A DNA stretch of 64,000 bases. Origin: Paracraurococcus sp042666655 (lineage in GTDB: Bacteria > Pseudomonadota > Alphaproteobacteria > Acetobacterales > Acetobacteraceae). A program made the position numbers and the translations under genes. Below are positions 52,593 to 59,190 of the stretch, piece by piece (the first letter of the stretch is position 1; each line of letters opens with the position of its first letter). The notes under the pieces were generated by a model. It saw nothing but the letters and a program-made list of their open reading frames with translations, was not told where the DNA came from and ran no database searches. The DNA lies in the NCBI RefSeq assembly GCF_042666655.1, contig NZ_JBHTDE010000004.1, positions 124,001 through 188,000 of the forward strand. The letters are read 5' to 3'.

Positions 52593-53663
52593 TTACTTCA
52601 GGACGATCTCGACGCGACGATTCTGCGGCTCACGCACGCCGTCGGCGGTCGGGACCAGCGGACGGCTCTCGCCGAAGTAGCTGACCGCGATCTCGTTCTT
52701 GGCGATACCCTGACGCACCAGCTCGGCAGCCACCGCGTCCGCGCGCCGACGGGAGAGCCCCATGTTGTAGGCCGGCGTGCCCGAACGGTCGGCATGACCG
52801 GCCACTTCGATGCGCGTCGTCTGGGTCTTGCGGGCGGCGCCGGCGGCCTCGGTGATGATCTGCTTGGCGCGCTCGGTCAGGTTGTACTTGTCCCAGTCGA
52901 AGAAGACGAGGTAGGTGCGGGCCAGGGCCGGGGCGGCCACCGGCGCAACCACCGGGGCGGCGGCAACCGGCGCGGCGTTGAAGGCGTAGCGCAGGCCGAC
53001 TAGGACGGAGTGGTTGTAGTTGCTCGGCTTGACTTCGCCGGAGCGCAGCACCGTACCGGCCGGGCCGGCGCCGGAGCGGACCTCGCCGTCGATCTTCGGA
53101 TCGACCGTGCCGTAGAAGCGATACTCGGTCGTCAGGGTCAGACCCGCGCCGAGGTTGTAGCCGAGGCCGGCGATGGCCTGGTAGGCGAAGGCACCGGCGG
53201 AGTCGTCGGAGGTCGCCGAGAGGCCCAGGGCGGGGGAGCTGGCGCGGTACTTGCTGGTCTCGAGCCAACCATAGCCGGCGCCGACGCCGACATACGGCGT
53301 GAACGGCGTCCCGGTCTGGATGTCATAGAGGACGTTCGCCATCACGCCGTAGTTGGCCAGCGAGCCACGGCCGCCGACGGTGCCGCCGCCGTTGACCTTG
53401 CTCTTCTCGACGTCGTTGGTGCGGTAGTTGCCCTCGACCTCGGCCCGGAGGCCGTTGCCGAAGCCCCAGCCGAGCGCGCCGACCGCGGCCCAGCCCGGCT
53501 TGGTCTCGATCTTCGCGCCGTAGCCGAGAGCGTTGAACTTGCTCTCCTGCATGAAGTTCACGCCGGCGCCGGCGCCGACATAGAGGCCCGACACGGGCTG
53601 CGCCTGCGCGGCCACCGGCAGCGCCAGAATCGTCGCGGCCAGAAGGGCCTTCTTGAGGGTCAT
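52593..53663 (-). CDS. OmpA-like outer-membrane protein 4
   Basis: A 356-residue paralog: signal peptide ending QAQP, barrel from SGLYVGAGAGVNFM to HSVLVGLRYAFN, alanine-proline linker without a long proline run, OmpA domain FFDWDKYNLTERA and GHADRSGTPAYNMGLSRRRA. Its OmpA domain is the only one of the four with NMGLSRRRA and SYFGESRP instead of NQRLSQRRA and SAYGESRP. The ATG at 53663 follows GAGGAGAGACGAGG, the same leader as gene 3. Confidence 0.91.
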   Translation of the reverse strand: MTLKKALLAATILALPVAAQAQPVSGLYVGAGAGVNFMQESKFNALGYGAKIETKPGWAAVGALGWGFGNGLRAEVEGNYRTNDVEKSKVNGGGTVGGRGSLANYGVMANVLYDIQTGTPFTPYVGVGAGYGWLETSKYRASSPALGLSATSDDSAGAFAYQAIAGLGYNLGAGLTLTTEYRFYGTVDPKIDGEVRSGAGPAGTVLRSGEVKPSNYNHSVLVGLRYAFNAAPVAAAPVVAPVAAPALARTYLVFFDWDKYNLTERAKQIITEAAGAARKTQTTRIEVAGHADRSGTPAYNMGLSRRRADAVAAELVRQGIAKNEIAVSYFGESRPLVPTADGVREPQNRRVEIVLK

Positions 53664-53796
53664 CCTCGTCTCTCCTCGTTCAGATCAGGCAAAGATTTCG
53701 CGTCGCCAGCCGCGCCCAAGGGGCGAATCCGTCGATGCGTGAGAAGACCCTACCATCGCTTTACGCGCATTGGCAGGCGTTACGAACCAGAAAAGC

Positions 53797-53847
53797 GATA
53801 ATGTGGCGCGACGGCCACAGGGTCGCATGGCAATTCGGTCACAGCCC
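53797..53847 (-). promoter_or_regulatory. conserved upstream element of OmpA-like gene 4
   Basis: A block with GCCACAGG at 53814 and a GCATGGCAA plus GGTCACAGCCC end, 151 bases before the start codon, matching 52399-52446. It overlaps the purK stop region, so promoter and gene end are shared. Confidence 0.55.
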
Positions 53848-54978
53848 CGACAGGGCTGCCGAATCATCCATCGCTGCCAGGCTGCCAAGCGGCAGCAGCC
53901 GGTTCGCGTGGCCCAGCTTGCGGCCCGGCCGTGCCTCCGACTTGCCGTAGAGATGCGGCACCACCCCGGCCTGCCGCAGCAGTGCGGGCCAGCGCGCCAT
54001 GCCGTCCGGCCCGACCAGGTTGCGCATGACCACGTCGTGGTGGCGGTCGGGCGCGGCCAGCGGCAGGCCGGCCACCGCGCGGATATGCTGCTCGAACTGG
54101 CTGGCGGCGCAGCCGTCCATGGTCCAGTGGCCGGAATTGTGTGGCCGCGGCGCGATCTCGTTGCCCAGCAGTGCGCCGTCCGGCAGCAGGAACAGCTCGA
54201 GCGCCAGGACGCCGACCAGGTCCAGCGCCCGGGCCACGGCGGCTGCATGCGCCCGGGCCGCCGCCGCCACCGCGGCGGGCAGCCGGGCCGGGGCGAAGCT
54301 CAGGTCGAGGATGTGGTCGCGATGGCGGTTCTCCACCGCGTCGTAGACCGCCGCGGCGCCATCCGCGCCGCGCGCCGCGATCGCGGAAAGCTCGGCCACG
54401 AAGGGCACGAAGGCCTCCAGGATCAGTGGCTTCGGCGCCAGCCGGGCGTAGGCGGGCGCCGCGTCCCCGGGCGCCCGCAGCACCGCCTGGCCGCGGCCGT
54501 CATAGCCCATGCGGGTGGTCTTCAGCACCGCCGGGAGGCCGATCGCGGCGATCGCCGCGGCAAGGTCCGCTTCGCTGTGCACTGCCCGCCAGGGTGCCAC
54601 CGGCACCCCGGCGCGGGTCAGGAATTCCTTTTCCCGCAGCCGGTCCTGGCAGATCCGCAGCACCTCGACCCCGGGCCGGCAGGGCACCAGCGGCTCGATC
54701 GCCGCCAGGGTCTCGGCCGGGACATTCTCGAATTCGAAGGTGACGACATCGACGGCGGCGGCGAACTCGGCCAGCGCCTCGGCGTCCTCGTAGGGCGCGA
54801 CGGTCGCCGCGGCGGCCACCTGCATGCCCGGCCCGTCCTGTTCGGGGGAGAAGACATGGCAGCGATAGCCCAGCCGCGCCGCGGCCAGGGCGGACATCCG
54901 GCCGAGCTGGCCGCCGCCGAGGATGCCGATGGTGGCGCCGGGGGGCAGCGGGAAGCGGCCGGTGAAGGCATCGGTCAT
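53839..54978 (-). CDS. purK: 5-(carboxyamino)imidazole ribonucleotide synthase
   Basis: ATP-grasp enzyme that carboxylates AIR in purine synthesis. The 379-residue protein starts TIGILGGGQLGRMSALAAARLGY, the PurK glycine loop, and contains ATP-grasp parts (LKTTRMGYDGRGQAVL) and the metal/ATP site LFLLPDGALLGNEIAPRPHNSGHWT. Its ATG overlaps the purE stop by four bases, so both are translated together. The end of the frame runs into the element upstream of OmpA gene 4. Confidence 0.95.
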   Translation of the reverse strand: MTDAFTGRFPLPPGATIGILGGGQLGRMSALAAARLGYRCHVFSPEQDGPGMQVAAAATVAPYEDAEALAEFAAAVDVVTFEFENVPAETLAAIEPLVPCRPGVEVLRICQDRLREKEFLTRAGVPVAPWRAVHSEADLAAAIAAIGLPAVLKTTRMGYDGRGQAVLRAPGDAAPAYARLAPKPLILEAFVPFVAELSAIAARGADGAAAVYDAVENRHRDHILDLSFAPARLPAAVAAAARAHAAAVARALDLVGVLALELFLLPDGALLGNEIAPRPHNSGHWTMDGCAASQFEQHIRAVAGLPLAAPDRHHDVVMRNLVGPDGMARWPALLRQAGVVPHLYGKSEARPGRKLGHANRLLPLGSLAAMDDSAALSGL

Positions 54979-55484
54979 GGCAAGGGAGCGTCGAAGGCTG
55001 CCTCGGGCACGCCGGCGGTCTGCGCCGCCCGCCAGGCATCCAGCCGCCCGGCCAGCGCGGCATCCGACAGCGCCAGGATCGCGGCCGCCAGCAGCGCCGC
55101 GTTGATCGCGCCAGCGCGGCCGATGGCCAGCGTGCCGACCGGGATGCCGCCAGGCATCTGGACGATGGACAGCAGGCTGTCCATGCCCTTCAGCGCATGG
55201 CTTTCCACCGGCACGCCGAGCACCGGCAGCGGCGTCATCGCCGCCGCCATCCCCGGCAGATGCGCCGCCCCGCCGGCCCCGGCGATGATGACCTTAAGGC
55301 CCCGGCCGCGCGCGGCCTCGGCGTAGTCGACCAGCCGGCCGGGAGTGCGGTGGGCGGAGACCACCCGGGTCTCGTGCGGCACGCCGAGCATCTCCAGCAT
55401 CTCGGCGGCGTGGCGCATCGTCTCCCAGTCGGAGCGGCTGCCCATGATGATGCCGACCAGCGGCAGCGGGGTCTTGGCGGTCAT
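54975..55484 (-). CDS. purE: N5-carboxyaminoimidazole ribonucleotide mutase
   Basis: Moves the carboxylate from N5-CAIR to CAIR, the step after PurK. The 169 residues show the family core GIIMGSRSDWETMRHAAEML, VVSAHRTPGRLVDYA (substrate loop with the catalytic His) and AGAGGAAHLPGMAAA. It overlaps purK and follows a DUF465 gene by nine bases, so all three may be one operon. Confidence 0.96.
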   Translation of the reverse strand: MTAKTPLPLVGIIMGSRSDWETMRHAAEMLEMLGVPHETRVVSAHRTPGRLVDYAEAARGRGLKVIIAGAGGAAHLPGMAAAMTPLPVLGVPVESHALKGMDSLLSIVQMPGGIPVGTLAIGRAGAINAALLAAAILALSDAALAGRLDAWRAAQTAGVPEAAFDAPLP

Positions 55485-55492
55485 GGCGGCGC

Positions 55493-55693
55493 TCAGGCGC
55501 TGATGTCGGGCAGCAGCCGGCTTTCCAGCCAGGCGATCTCGTCCTTCAGCTTCAGCTTGCGCTTCTTCAGCCGCTGGACCTGGAGCTGATCGGTGATGCT
55601 GTCCGAGAGCCTGGCGATCACGGTGTCGAGGTCGCGATGCTCGCTCCGCATCTCATGCAGGCGGCGCAGCAGGGAATCGCGGTCATCCAGCAT
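55493..55693 (-). CDS. DUF465 (YdcH family) protein, copy 1
   Basis: A 66-residue helical protein: LLRRLHEMRSEHRDLDTVI followed by a QVQRLKKRKLKLKDEIAWLE stretch, the two-helix hairpin of the YdcH family with the diagnostic L-K-K-x-K-L-x-L-K-D. Function unknown. It lies upstream of and probably in the purEK operon. A divergent second copy starts 176 bases away. Confidence 0.85.
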   Translation of the reverse strand: MLDDRDSLLRRLHEMRSEHRDLDTVIARLSDSITDQLQVQRLKKRKLKLKDEIAWLESRLLPDISA

Positions 55694-55869
55694 CGGGGCA
55701 TGCGCTCGGCAAAGGGAGGGCGGCAAAGAGGGGGCGGCGGTGAACGGCGGGGCAGTGAAAGGGGATGCATTCGCTGCCCCGCCGCCCTTACCATGCCCCG
55801 GCGCGGGCGCAAAAGCACGGCGCTGTCCGGGCCCAGCCACCGCGCCTCACGGACGCAGGGAGATGCCGA

Positions 55870-56040
55870 ATGAATACTTCGCCGAGGATCCGGTCCCTTG
55901 AGGAGCGGCACGCGGTGCTTGACCGGCAGATCGGCGAGGAGGACGGGCGGCCAAAGCCCAACGATACGGAGCTCAACCGGCTGAAGCGCGAGAAACTGCG
56001 GCTGAAGGAGGAGATCGAGAAGCTGCGGCGGCAGAACTGA
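55870..56040 (+). CDS. DUF465 (YdcH family) protein, copy 2
   Basis: A 56-residue helical hairpin protein: IRSLEERHAVLDRQIGEED, then LNRLKREKLRLKEEIEKL, again the L-K-R-x-K-L-x-L-K-E pattern. It is too short for many gene finders. AGGGAG nine bases upstream supports the ATG at 55870. The 11-bp stem at 56056-56083 ends it. Confidence 0.83.
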   Translation: MNTSPRIRSLEERHAVLDRQIGEEDGRPKPNDTELNRLKREKLRLKEEIEKLRRQN

Positions 56041-56055
56041 GGCTGCGCCAGAAGG

Positions 56056-56083
56056 GCCGCCGCACCGCCTAAGGTGCGGCGGC
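56056..56083. terminator. bidirectional terminator between DUF465 copy 2 and trcR
   Basis: GCCGCCGCACC forms a perfect 11-bp stem with GCCTAA as loop, between two convergent genes. No T run. Confidence 0.6.
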
Positions 56084-56088
56084 GCCGA

Positions 56089-56658
56089 TCAGGCCATGCT
56101 CTCTTCGGCATCCATCGACGGCAACGGCGTGCCCGGCGGCCGTTCCCCGGCAGCGGCCACCGCGGCGTTCAGGTCACCCTGGCTGCAAAGCCCGAGGATG
56201 ACCGGGTCGCGCGGCTTGATGTTGGGGCTGTTCCAATGGGTCTTGTCGCGCACCTTGGCGATCGTCTCCTTGGTGGTGCCGAGCAGCTTGCCCACCGCCA
56301 CGTCGGTCAGATGCGGGTAGTGCCGCAGCACCCAGGCGATGGCATCCGGCCGGTCGTTGCGCTTGGACACGGGGGTATACTTGGCGCCCTTGCCGCGCGG
56401 CTTCGGGATCGGCAGCGAGTTGGCCGAGATCTGCAGCCGGGCGCCGGAATCGCCTTCGCAGCGCGCGATCTCCTGCCGACTGAGCTGCCCGTTCAACACC
56501 GGGTCGTAGCCGATGATGCCCTGCGCCACCTCGCCATCGGCGATCGCCTGGACTTCCAACGGATGCATGCCGACGAAATCCGCGACCTGCTCGAAGGTCA
56601 GGGAGGTCTTCTCGATCAGCCACACGGCGGTGGCCTTCGGCATCAGGGGCTGGGTCAT
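56089..56658 (-). CDS. trcR: cell cycle transcriptional regulator TrcR (DUF1013)
   Basis: A 189-residue cytoplasmic protein of the DUF1013 family, known in alphaproteobacteria as TrcR. The start MPKATAVWLIEKTSLTFEQVADFVGMHPLEVQAIADG-type helix-turn-helix region (residues 6-42) and the second, repeat-like VGKLLGTTKETIAKVRDKTHWNSPN segment are diagnostic. It likely binds RNA polymerase or DNA to tune cell-cycle genes. It lies convergent to the DUF465 gene and divergent from the DUF1192 gene. Confidence 0.88.
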   Translation of the reverse strand: MTQPLMPKATAVWLIEKTSLTFEQVADFVGMHPLEVQAIADGEVAQGIIGYDPVLNGQLSRQEIARCEGDSGARLQISANSLPIPKPRGKGAKYTPVSKRNDRPDAIAWVLRHYPHLTDVAVGKLLGTTKETIAKVRDKTHWNSPNIKPRDPVILGLCSQGDLNAAVAAAGERPPGTPLPSMDAEESMA

Positions 56659-56775
56659 GGAAGCGGAACCTTCTGGGCGGCGCCGGGGAGGGCCGGGCAT
56701 CCCCGACACGGCAATGGCTGGCATATAGAGGCGCCCCCCCGCAGGGTCAAAGCCCGGCAGGCAAAGGAGAATGCG

Positions 56776-56967
56776 ATGATGGAAGAAGACCCGCCACGGC
56801 GCATCCAAGGCTTCGTGCCGCCCGTCCTCGATGGCTGGGACGTTGAGGAACTGAAGGATTACATCGGCCGTCTGCGGGCGGAGATCGACCGGGTGGAAGC
56901 GGCCATCGCCAGGAAGCAGGTGCATCGGGGCGCGGCGGATGCCTTCTTCCGACGTCCGAAGGAATAG
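56776..56967 (+). CDS. DUF1192 family protein
   Basis: A 63-residue protein with a coiled helix: LDGWDVEELKDYIGRLRAEI then DRVEAAIARKQ, the core of DUF1192, often found next to trcR. Function unknown. AAAGGAGA six bases before the ATG at 56776 supports the start. Its stop abuts the stop of the convergent HTH gene. Confidence 0.82.
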   Translation: MMEEDPPRRIQGFVPPVLDGWDVEELKDYIGRLRAEIDRVEAAIARKQVHRGAADAFFRRPKE

Positions 56968-57771
56968 TCAGGCCGGGTGGTAGGTCTCGATCCGCAACTC
57001 GCGCAGCGTCAGATCCTGGGCGGTGCCCAGGGTGGCGATCGTGGTCAGGAAGCGGGTCGGCCCCGGCATCTCGACCGGCACGATCAGGGGCGCCGCCGCG
57101 CCGGGCGGGCGCTGGCGCAGCAGCGCGGCGACGCCGGGCTGCGCCAGGGCTTCCTCGATCGGCGGTCGCCGTGCGGGGTCGGCGCTCGGCAGCCGGGCCT
57201 CCCGCTGGACCCGGTCGAGCAGGGCGCGCGCCACCTCCGGCCAGTTGCCGATGAAGCGGCGGGCGCCGGCCGGGTGGCAGAGCAGCCGCAGCAGGTTCGG
57301 CCGTGGCGCCGGCAGCAGCGCCAGGCGGGGCAGCGGGGCCGTGCCCACGGCCGGCTCCACCCCGGCGGCGAGGCAGGCATCCAGCGCGCCGCCATAGGCC
57401 TGGTTGAACATCACGATGTCCCAGGCCGCGTCGAAGGCCACCGCCGGCAGCGGGTCGTGCCGCGCCAGGATCAGCCGCAGCGCCGCCAGCACCTCGGCCA
57501 TCGCCGGGGCCTCCAGCGGCGTCTCGCGATGCGCCGGGGCGTGGCCGGCGGCCAGCAACACGCCATCGGCCTCGCGCGGCGGCACCTCCAGCACCTCGCA
57601 CAGGCGCAGCACAAGGCCGGGGCTCGGGCGCGACCGGCCAGTCTCGACGAAGCTGAGGTGGCGGGTGGAGATGCCGGTCTCCAGCGCCAGGTCCAACTGG
57701 CTCAGCCGCCGGGCGCGGCGGGCCTGGGCCAGCAGGGCGCCGGCGGATGGGCTGGTCTGGTATCCGTCCAT
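56968..57771 (-). CDS. XRE-family transcriptional regulator with MmyB-like domain
   Basis: A 267-residue regulator. An N-terminal HTH (GALLAQARRARRLSQLDLAL then STRHLSFVETGRSRPS) is followed by a C-terminal domain with AFDAAWDIVMFNQAYG, LLCHPAGARRFIGNW and TLRELRIETYHPA, the MmyB-like ligand domain. Regulators of this type bind fatty acids or similar ligands in relatives. The frame is open 20 codons upstream, but family homology starts at the ATG 57771. Confidence 0.84.
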   Translation of the reverse strand: MDGYQTSPSAGALLAQARRARRLSQLDLALETGISTRHLSFVETGRSRPSPGLVLRLCEVLEVPPREADGVLLAAGHAPAHRETPLEAPAMAEVLAALRLILARHDPLPAVAFDAAWDIVMFNQAYGGALDACLAAGVEPAVGTAPLPRLALLPAPRPNLLRLLCHPAGARRFIGNWPEVARALLDRVQREARLPSADPARRPPIEEALAQPGVAALLRQRPPGAAAPLIVPVEMPGPTRFLTTIATLGTAQDLTLRELRIETYHPA

Positions 57772-57836
57772 GGATCGCAGCCTGCCGGAGCCGGCGCGCG
57801 GATTCCATGACCTGCCAAGTAAAGCCCGCACGAAAA

Positions 57837-57862
57837 GGGCCGGCGGGTTGCCCCGCCGGCCC
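57837..57862 (-). terminator. intrinsic terminator of hsp20
   Basis: GGGCCGGCGGG forms a perfect 11-bp stem with TTGC loop and is followed by TTTT on the minus strand, 22 bases beyond the hsp20 stop. Confidence 0.88.
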
Positions 57863-57884
57863 GCAAGATCCCTGTCCCGATCGC

Positions 57885-58367
57885 CTACGCGGCGCGGGCC
57901 TGGGCGTCCTGCTCGTTCGCCGTGATCTGCGGCTGCGGCTGCGGCCGGCCGGCCTGGACCGGGATCTGCCGCGGCTTCAGCGCATCCGGCACCACCCGCT
58001 TCAGCGCGAGCTGCAGCAGGCCGTTCTCCAGCGTCGCGCCCTCGACCACGATGTGGTCGGCGAGAACGAAACGACGCTCGAAGGCGCGGCCGGCGATGCC
58101 ACGATGCAGGAAGCGGCCGGTCTCCGGCGCCTGCGGTGCGCGGCCGGCGACGGTCAGCACGTTATCCTGGGCCACCACATCGATGTCGCCCGGGCCGAAG
58201 CCGGCGACGGCCATGGTCAGCACATAGCTGTCCTCGGCGGTCTTCTCGATGTTGTAGGGGGGATAACCCTGGGCCTCGCCGGCGCTGCGGGCGGTCTCCA
58301 GCTGGCGGGCCAGCCGATCGAAGCCGATGGCGGTACGGAACAGCGGAGAGAAATCGAGTGTGTTCAT
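57885..58367 (-). CDS. Hsp20/alpha-crystallin small heat shock protein
   Basis: A 160-residue ATP-independent holdase chaperone. It opens with FSPLFRTAIGFDRLARQL, the class IbpA start, and includes YPPYNIEKTAEDSYVLTMAVAG and a VRENGLLQLAL-like end segment (here ATLENGLLQLALKRVVP), the A-crystallin strand signature G-L-L-x-L-x-L. The C-terminal tail holds PVQAGRP-type I-x-I/V substitute PRQIPVQ. The ATG at 58367 has AGGGGG about eight bases upstream. A long leader precedes it. Confidence 0.92.
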   Translation of the reverse strand: MNTLDFSPLFRTAIGFDRLARQLETARSAGEAQGYPPYNIEKTAEDSYVLTMAVAGFGPGDIDVVAQDNVLTVAGRAPQAPETGRFLHRGIAGRAFERRFVLADHIVVEGATLENGLLQLALKRVVPDALKPRQIPVQAGRPQPQPQITANEQDAQARAA

Positions 58368-58486
58368 AGCCAGAACCCCCTGAAAGCAAGGTCTGTTGAT
58401 GCCTGTGGCCACCCACCCCATGCAGCCCCTATCGGGCACCGCGAGGGAAGCAACCACGTCCGAGACCCCATCAGGGCGCCCCGTGA
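58368..58486 (-). promoter_or_regulatory. hsp20 5' leader, possible ROSE-like RNA thermometer
   Basis: About 119 bases from the expected transcript start to the ATG. Close to the ribosome site the RNA reads CUUGCUUUCAGGGGGU; the UUGCU piece before the Shine-Dalgarno is the hallmark of ROSE thermometers, and ACCUU can pair with GGGGU across it. The rest can form GC-rich stems. Candidate only. Confidence 0.45.
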
Positions 58487-58492
58487 CGAGCC

Positions 58493-58521
58493 TAGAATTG
58501 GCAAACGCCGCCCCCCGGTCA
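58493..58521 (-). promoter_or_regulatory. hsp20 promoter
   Basis: On the minus strand TTGACC (58521-58516) and AATTCT (58498-58493) are 17 bases apart, close to both sigma-70 and the CTTGA-type heat shock sigma pattern. The TTGACC lies in the loop of a 9-bp stem (58506-58530) that may also end the rpmE transcript. Confidence 0.6.
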
Positions 58522-58571
58522 AGGGGGCGGCGCTGACGATTTTAAAAGTCCCGGCCGCGGCCGGGGGCAGC

Positions 58572-58799
58572 CTACTTGACGCGCGTGCCGATGCTGGCGA
58601 AGCGCTTGTTGAACTTGGCGACCTGGCCGCCGGTGTCCATCACGCGCTGGATGCCGGTCCAGGCCGGGTGCGACTTCGGGTCGATGTCGAGCCGCAGCGT
58701 GTCGCCTTCCTTGCCCATGCAGGACCGCGTCTTGTAGGCGGTCCCGTCGGTCATGATGACGTTGATCTCGTGGTACTCGGGATGGATGTCGGACTTCAT
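58572..58799 (-). CDS. rpmE: 50S ribosomal protein bL31 (zinc-free type)
   Basis: A 75-residue bL31: KSDIHPEYHEINVIMTDGTA, then DIDPKSHPAWTG and FNKRFASIG. The four zinc-binding cysteines of the C+ type are replaced (only Cys27 remains), so this is the zinc-independent form. It stands alone on the minus strand, divergent from the leuA leader. Confidence 0.95.
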   Translation of the reverse strand: MKSDIHPEYHEINVIMTDGTAYKTRSCMGKEGDTLRLDIDPKSHPAWTGIQRVMDTGGQVAKFNKRFASIGTRVK

Positions 58800-58985
58800 G
58801 GCGCGCTCATGAACTGGGGCGCAGCCGATACCGACCGGCCGCGGGAAGCGGAGGGCTATAGGGGAAGGGAAGGGGGGGCGCAACCGTCGTCGCCGACGCG
58901 GGCCGTGGGCCGGCCTGCCCCCTTGTCCCGCCCGCCCATTTCCGCACTGGACGCCATCACCCCGCCCGCCTAGGTTGCACCAGCC

Positions 58986-59096
58986 ATGCAGCACAGCGCC
59001 GCCCTTGCCGACCGGACTCGCGGCTTCCCCGCCGACGGTCCGGCGCGCGCGCTCCTCGCCCTCCTTCTCCTTCGACTTAGCCGCCCCTGGGCGTGA
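58986..59096 (+). CDS. leuA leader peptide
   Basis: A 36-residue ORF ending 94 bases before leuA. Residues 23-31 read LLALLLLRL: seven of nine are Leu, coded by CTC and CTT rather than the CTG usual in this genome. This is the mark of an amino-acid attenuation leader: ribosomes stall here when charged Leu-tRNA is scarce. The ORF has no strong Shine-Dalgarno. It appears to have no function beyond regulation. Confidence 0.75.
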   Translation: MQHSAALADRTRGFPADGPARALLALLLLRLSRPWA

Positions 59097-59190
59097 CGGC
59101 CGGCTGACCGCCGGTTATCGCTCAGGGGGAACCTGGGGCGCTGCCATGCGCCCGCGCGGCTGAACGAAACGAAGACCAAGGAACGCCCCA
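59082..59190 (+). promoter_or_regulatory. leuA attenuator with competing RNA pairings
   Basis: The segment GGGGCG at 59135-59140 can pair with CGCCCC in the leader ORF (59082-59087), with a local hairpin partner (GGGCGC 59136-59141 with GCGCCC 59148-59153), or as TGGGGCG (59134-59140) with CGCCCCA at 59184-59190, just before the leuA ATG. No poly-T terminator is seen, so control by hiding the ribosome site is likelier than termination. Confidence 0.6.
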
